Notes under the pieces: generated by a model
The model's input: the letters and a program-made list of their open reading frames with translations, nothing else
What the model was told of the DNA's origin: nothing
The model's database searches: none
Made by a program: the position numbers and the translations under genes
From: Methanocorpusculum sp.
GTDB lineage: Archaea > Halobacteriota > Methanomicrobia > Methanomicrobiales > Methanocorpusculaceae
NCBI GenBank assembly: GCA_029987395.1
Contig: DALTVX010000118.1
Span: forward strand, 1 to 8,661
Direction: 5' to 3'
DNA: 8,661 bases
Part shown: positions 6,167 through 8,661 of the stretch, in pieces
Numbering within the stretch: position 1 is the first letter of the stretch
Layout: each line of letters opens with the position of its first letter

Positions 6167-6167
6167 A

Positions 6168-7091
6168 ATGAACCTGCGTCTGCTCATATTTCCGCTTCTT
6201 ATTTTTCTAGGGGGTTGCTGCTACGGACCAACATCTCCGATCATCAAGTTAGCATATGCTGCAGGATATTCATGGAACGACGTGGTCATGAGCAAGTACT
6301 TTTTCGGATGGATGATCCTGCTCGTTGTCGTGGTTGGATTTTTCCTCTTTCGCTGGATGAAAAAGCGACCCACGGTTCAAATTACTGATCCAAAACCGTT
6401 AGTTCGACGCATTCTTGGCGTGGTCTTTGCAGGGATATGTATCGGTCTTGTGACAGTGACCAGTTGTCTATGCCTACAAACAATTCCCGCCTACATAACC
6501 GTGATCCTTCTCTTCCAGTTCACCTGGATGGGGGTCGTGATCCAGATGATCGCCGAGAGAAAACTCCCAGAGTTAAAATACGTCATCTCCGTTGTCATAC
6601 TTGTCATCGGAACATTCCTTGCTGCAGGTTTCTCCGGCCTTGAAGCGCCGCTTGACCCGTTAGGCGTCATCTTTGGGCTCCTCTCAGCCCTGTTCTACGC
6701 ATTATATATTTTTATGCTTGGCCGGGTCGCGGTCGGCATGCATCCGCTGAACAAAAGTTTTCTGATCATCAGCACCACGCTTCTTCTGCTGACACTTATC
6801 TTTGGATCCCAATATTTTATAGAAGGCACCTTTGCCACTGGTATCTGGGAATATGGGCTCATCTTAGGCTTGATGGGATGCGTTTTGCCGATGGTTCTTT
6901 TTGCCATTGCAACTCCATGGGTCTCAACGGGAGCTGCAACGATCCTTTGTTCCTCGGAGTTGCCGGCATCCATCATTTGTGTCGTTTTGATACTCGGTGA
7001 ATCGGTTTCATTGATCCAGTGTGTAGGAATAGCTCTGGTGTTATTTGGTATCGCCTTACCTCAATATAAAAAAGAAGCCACATCGGAATAA
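6168..7091 (+). CDS. EamA/DMT-superfamily transporter, copy 3
   Basis: This 307-residue ten-helix membrane protein is the same length as copy 1 and colinear with it. Conserved blocks include GGCCYGP near 15-21, LEAPLDPLGVIFG at the half-linker, GMHPLNKSFLIIS and SSELPASIIC. Helices 2 and 3 (LLVVVVGFFLF and ILGVVFAGICIGLVTVT) match copy 1, while IGTFLAAGFSGLEAPLDP and FTWMG are closer to copy 2, giving a mosaic relationship. Differences from both include an extra Cys (SCLCLQ) in helix 3 and IQCVGIALVLFG in helix 10. It converges on the zinc-ribbon gene, which lies 52 bp downstream on the other strand. It is probably an exporter or importer of a small molecule, with no visible clue to the substrate. 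Confidence 0.88.
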   Translation: MNLRLLIFPLLIFLGGCCYGPTSPIIKLAYAAGYSWNDVVMSKYFFGWMILLVVVVGFFLFRWMKKRPTVQITDPKPLVRRILGVVFAGICIGLVTVTSCLCLQTIPAYITVILLFQFTWMGVVIQMIAERKLPELKYVISVVILVIGTFLAAGFSGLEAPLDPLGVIFGLLSALFYALYIFMLGRVAVGMHPLNKSFLIISTTLLLLTLIFGSQYFIEGTFATGIWEYGLILGLMGCVLPMVLFAIATPWVSTGAATILCSSELPASIICVVLILGESVSLIQCVGIALVLFGIALPQYKKEATSE

Positions 7092-7094
7092 ATC

Positions 7095-7101
7095 AAAAAA
7101 A
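7095..7101 (-). terminator. Oligo-T terminator for the zinc-ribbon gene
   Basis: An A7 run on the plus strand gives T7 on the minus strand, 43 bp beyond the stop of the zinc-ribbon gene, just after a C6 stretch. It lies at the very end of the convergent transporter gene. A fossil equivalent remains at 4697-4704. Confidence 0.45.
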
Positions 7102-7143
7102 GGGGGGTGTTCGTAGATATTTGTTCTGCTAGCCCTACAATAA

Positions 7144-7512
7144 TCAGTTGAGTTTTCCGCCGCATGAGCCGCAGAACTTTGTTCCTGCTGTGTATTTCGT
7201 ACCGCAGCTTGGACAAAATCCACCCCCACTTTCTGTTGATGCTTCGACAGGAGGTTTGAGCTCGTTTAGTTCAGCTTTTTTTACGGCAGCCTCCTCCTGA
7301 AGTTCGGCAAGATTCGCTCCAACATCGCCAAACTTCTCTGCACCATCCACCTCTACTGCCATTCTGCCGATAGCAGCATAGATATCGTTCTGCTTTTTTT
7401 CCAGCGAACTGATATCTGATTGAAGCTGGCTGATCCTCATTGTCTTTTTTACTTCATCAGCACCGATTTTGGCACTGGTTTTTAGGCTGTCGAGAAACGC
7501 ACCCATGATCAT
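7144..7512 (-). CDS. Coiled-coil plus double-CxxC zinc-ribbon protein, function unknown
   Basis: This 122-residue protein has two parts. Residues 20-86 are rich in Lys, Glu, Leu and Gln with heptad-like spacing (SQLQSDISSLEKKQNDIYAAIGRMAVEV, then a second helix LAELQEEAAVKKAELNEL), so a coiled-coil hairpin is likely. The C-terminus holds a compact zinc ribbon, CPSCGTKYTAGTKFCGSCG, with Cys100, 103, 114 and 117 placed to bind one zinc ion. This layout is common in small archaeal and bacterial 'zinc-ribbon domain' proteins of unknown role, perhaps adaptors or scaffolds. Two starts are possible, ATG at 7510-7512 or at 7504-7506. The TATA box at 7533-7540 is about 25 bp from the first, which suggests a leaderless message starting there. 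It probably works with the upstream gene at 7540-8070, 27 bp away. Two degraded copies of its 3' end lie between the transporters. Confidence 0.82.
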   Translation of the reverse strand: MIMGAFLDSLKTSAKIGADEVKKTMRISQLQSDISSLEKKQNDIYAAIGRMAVEVDGAEKFGDVGANLAELQEEAAVKKAELNELKPPVEASTESGGGFCPSCGTKYTAGTKFCGSCGGKLN

Positions 7513-7532
7513 TTTCTATTTCGTATGAATAG

Positions 7533-7540
7533 GATATATT
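7533..7540 (-). promoter_or_regulatory. TATA box for the zinc-ribbon gene
   Basis: On the minus strand this reads AATATATC. Its centre is about 25 bp upstream of the ATG at 7510-7512, the archaeal spacing between TATA box and transcription start, so the transcript would begin at or next to the start codon. The gene may therefore be transcribed independently of its upstream neighbour, despite the 27-bp gap. Confidence 0.5.
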
Positions 7541-8070
7541 CATTTCTCTCGAAGGATCGTCTCCTCAAGAATGTCCTCCTCGATGAATCGCTCGCCTGCG
7601 TTTCTTTCTGCCTCGACCATCGCTTCGAGTGAGTTGCCGGCTTCCCAGTCCTCGTCCTGCTCCCAGCACAACCATCCGGCAGCTTTCGTGCTCGGTCCCT
7701 TCTCCTTTGGATGTGATGTTATCATGCGCTGGATAAAGTCGTTGATATCCGAAAAATCATCTTCAGAACAGAAGATCACGATCTCTGTTTTGCTGTTCCC
7801 GCGAACAGTGATCTGCTGGCCAGAAACCACCACCTCCCGTATTTTTTCCCAGAGAAGGGCCTGTCTTTTTTGTGCCTGTGCCAGATGGTCGGTACCTTTT
7901 ATCTTATTTTTACCGGCACGAAATCCCCACATTTGAGCAACTGCTCCGCTCTTTTTGGTTCTCAGCTCGGTTTTTGCAAAAATACCCTGGTCGTTGAGAT
8001 AATAATCCACCGCAGTATAATTTGAGCCGCTTGATGGAGGAAGTTCAACACTCCACACACGTTTTTCCAT
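7540..8070 (-). CDS. Hypothetical protein, possibly with a PH-like domain
   Basis: I do not firmly recognise this 176-residue soluble protein, which has no signal peptide or membrane segment. Residues 1-120 alternate short strands and end in a helix: YYLNDQGIFAKTELRTK, then WEKIREVVVSGQQITVRGNSKTEIVIFCSEDDFSDINDFIQRMI. The pattern 'W.KIREV.V.G..I.VRG' plus a helix preceded by an acidic DDFSDIN resembles bacterial/archaeal PH-like domains, where a beta barrel is capped by a C-terminal helix. The last 50 residues (from about 127) are acidic and Trp-rich at first (WLCWEQDEDWE), then helical and Glu-rich. The ATG at 8068-8070 lies about 25 bp from a good TATA box, so the start is well supported and the message is probably leaderless. 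The closely spaced zinc-ribbon gene suggests a shared function, perhaps as a protein-interaction pair. Confidence 0.75.
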   Translation of the reverse strand: MEKRVWSVELPPSSGSNYTAVDYYLNDQGIFAKTELRTKKSGAVAQMWGFRAGKNKIKGTDHLAQAQKRQALLWEKIREVVVSGQQITVRGNSKTEIVIFCSEDDFSDINDFIQRMITSHPKEKGPSTKAAGWLCWEQDEDWEAGNSLEAMVEAERNAGERFIEEDILEETILREK

Positions 8071-8090
8071 AACAATACATCTCGCTCAAA

Positions 8091-8100
8091 AAATATATAA
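8091..8100 (-). promoter_or_regulatory. TATA box for the PH-like/zinc-ribbon gene pair
   Basis: The minus strand reads TTATATATTT, a close match to the archaeal TATA consensus, centred about 26 bp upstream of the ATG at 8070. The octamer TCGATACA occurs directly upstream at 8101-8108, where the BRE would lie, and again at 8129-8136. It may be a regulator site. Confidence 0.65.
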
Positions 8101-8416
8101 TCGATACATCTCAAATTGGCTTTGCTGGTCGATACACTATAATTAATAGAAACAACGTACGGTATGCTTTTGCTGAACCGAAGTTTTCTGTCATTCCTAT
8201 CATTATACCATCAGATGCTTCTGCTTTGATCAAAAAAACTACGCCGACGATGGATTTTTGCAATGCGGTTAACTCACCTTATTTGCGCGCTGGAATTCTA
8301 CATTATTTATCATTTTGATAATGTAAAAATTAAATGATTGATATCTCACGAACTACAATGAGGAGCTTAGAGCACTATCCTTCAATTAAGTCTATGTTTC
8401 ACATACATCGATGGGT
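8101..8416. other. Non-coding region between the divergent PH-like gene and fdhA
   Basis: No supported gene was found. The part next to 8101 holds the upstream promoter region of the minus-strand gene pair. A frame without any start codon stays open from about 8100 to a TGA at 8316-8318 but matches nothing I know. A nested inverted repeat lies at 8299-8325. AT-rich tracts around 8324-8345 could belong to a second, distal fdhA promoter. The unusual length of this gap compared with the rest of the window suggests regulatory DNA for the formate dehydrogenase operon. Confidence 0.45.
8299..8325. repeat. Nested inverted repeat in the fdhA upstream region
   Basis: TACATTAT (8299-8306) pairs with ATAATGTA (8318-8325) around an 11-nt spacer. 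Inside and overlapping it, TTATCA (8307-8312) pairs with TGATAA (8316-8321) around TTT. The two pairings share bases and are mutually exclusive as hairpins. As double-stranded DNA they give overlapping dyads, as often seen at regulator-binding sites. The place is about 210 bp upstream of the fdhA start. Confidence 0.5.
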
Positions 8417-8417
8417 G

Positions 8418-8428
8418 CATTTAATATC
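8418..8428 (+). promoter_or_regulatory. Candidate TATA element for fdhA
   Basis: CATTTAATATC is the best TATA-like sequence ahead of fdhA. With usual archaeal spacing it would start transcription near 8448-8452, just where the foldable leader begins. The resulting untranslated leader would be about 80 nt, unlike the leaderless genes on the opposite strand. Confidence 0.4.
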
Positions 8429-8453
8429 ACATACTTGGAAATTTTACTTGTCC

Positions 8454-8512
8454 CCCCAAACTTAGATGGCTTTGCCTGGGTAGCAGGCCAATCGAAAGGT
8501 GTGAAATTGGGG
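8454..8512 (+). promoter_or_regulatory. Foldable 5' leader of fdhA
   Basis: CCCCAA (8454-8459) can pair with TTGGGG (8507-8512), enclosing a second perfect stem GCCTG (8474-8478) / CAGGC (8484-8488) with a 5-nt loop. Alternative pairings compete with the inner stem: GGC/GCC at 8468-8470 with 8474-8476, and GATGGC with GCCAATC. This is compatible with a switching RNA. The outer stem ends 8 nt before AGGT (8521-8524), a modest Shine-Dalgarno 7 nt ahead of the ATG. I do not recognise it as a known riboswitch class. Confidence 0.4.
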
Positions 8513-8531
8513 TCAAAAAAAGGTTTTATCC

Positions 8532-8661
8532 ATGGACATAAAGTACGTAACAACAACCTGCCCGTATTGCGGGACTGGCTGCTCCTTCAACCTAGTTGTG
8601 AAGGATGGCAAAGTCATTGATGCCCAGCCGTCTCAGCGATCCCCGGTCAACGAGGGAAAAC
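8532..8661 (+). CDS. fdhA: Formate dehydrogenase catalytic (alpha) subunit, 3'-truncated by the window edge
   Basis: The 43 visible residues (MDIKYVTTTCPYCGTGCS... to ...SPVNEGK) match the N-terminus of methanogen FdhA closely. FdhA is the molybdopterin enzyme (Mo or W) that oxidises formate to CO2 and passes electrons through FdhB to coenzyme F420. Cys10, Cys13 and Cys17 (CPYCGTGC) are three ligands of the N-terminal [4Fe-4S] cluster. The fourth is expected in the CPKG motif just past the window end. The region after it (NLVVKDGKV, then PVNEGK) is the usual beta structure leading to that cysteine. The start is fixed by the family N-terminus, with AGGT 7 nt upstream. In characterised methanogens fdhA precedes fdhB and may follow a formate transporter gene (fdhC), but no fdhC is found immediately upstream here. 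Whether the active site carries Sec or Cys cannot be seen. Confidence 0.92.
   Translation, partial: MDIKYVTTTCPYCGTGCSFNLVVKDGKVIDAQPSQRSPVNEGK

Noticed and set aside
3570..7200. The repeated gaps as a CRISPR-like or mobile-element array
   Set aside because: Units are over 1.1 kb, no transposase or terminal inverted repeats are present, and all repeated sequence is explained by the flanking genes.
8100..8318. Frame open for over 70 codons on the plus strand (includes AEPKFSVIPIIIPSDAS) upstream of fdhA
   Set aside because: It has no ATG, GTG or TTG start in a sensible place, no ribosome site and no family I recognise. It also overlaps the minus-strand promoter, so chance openness or a very old gene remnant cannot be separated by eye.
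8411..8620. 69-residue plus-strand frame starting MGAFNITYLE
   Set aside because: It overlaps the fdhA start in another frame, and the fdhA N-terminus is clearly the real coding sequence. Low-complexity translation from the leader gives no family match.

Overview
The window looks like chromosomal DNA from a methanogenic archaeon, most likely a hydrogenotrophic, formate-using member of the Methanomicrobiales. Three things support this: the right end opens the catalytic subunit of a methanogen-type formate dehydrogenase; the helicase is of the archaeal XPD/Rad3 type with an Fe-S cluster; and the minus-strand genes have TATA boxes about 25 bp upstream of their start codons, as in archaeal leaderless genes. 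Assignment below the order is inference.

Layout. Positions 2-757 (+) hold the 3' part of a malate dehydrogenase gene. It converges with a small minus-strand NTF2/SnoaL-like gene (893-1213), which is divergent from the next unit across only 39 bp. That unit is an XPD-like helicase (1253-3283) overlapping an O6-alkylguanine-DNA alkyltransferase gene, ogt (3264-3710), probably a small DNA-repair operon. Next come three tandem paralogous EamA/DMT-type membrane transporters (3770-4693, 4993-5994, 6168-7091). They are followed by two minus-strand genes: a coiled-coil plus zinc-ribbon protein (7144-7512) and a protein with a possible PH-like fold (7540-8070). A non-coding stretch of about 460 bp separates these from the first 43 codons of fdhA (8532 to the window end).

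The most informative region is 3570-7200. Both gaps between transporters are relics of the genes that flank the cluster. Each carries a decayed copy of the 3' end of ogt, and upstream of it a decayed copy of the 3' end of the zinc-ribbon gene in the opposite orientation. The ancestral order was therefore ogt, one transporter, zinc-ribbon gene, and a segment of about 1.2 kb was tandemly amplified to three copies. The two fossil junctions lie at different places. The middle transporter has lost its ancestral stop and reads through into junction DNA, gaining a 26-residue tail. The copies show a mosaic pattern of similarity that suggests gene conversion, and each has a different inverted repeat around a shared CTTAAT box just upstream of its start codon.

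The fdhA leader (about 8450-8531) can fold into nested stems right after a plausible TATA element, and may be a regulatory RNA leader. No CRISPR array, tRNA, rRNA or complete insertion sequence was seen.
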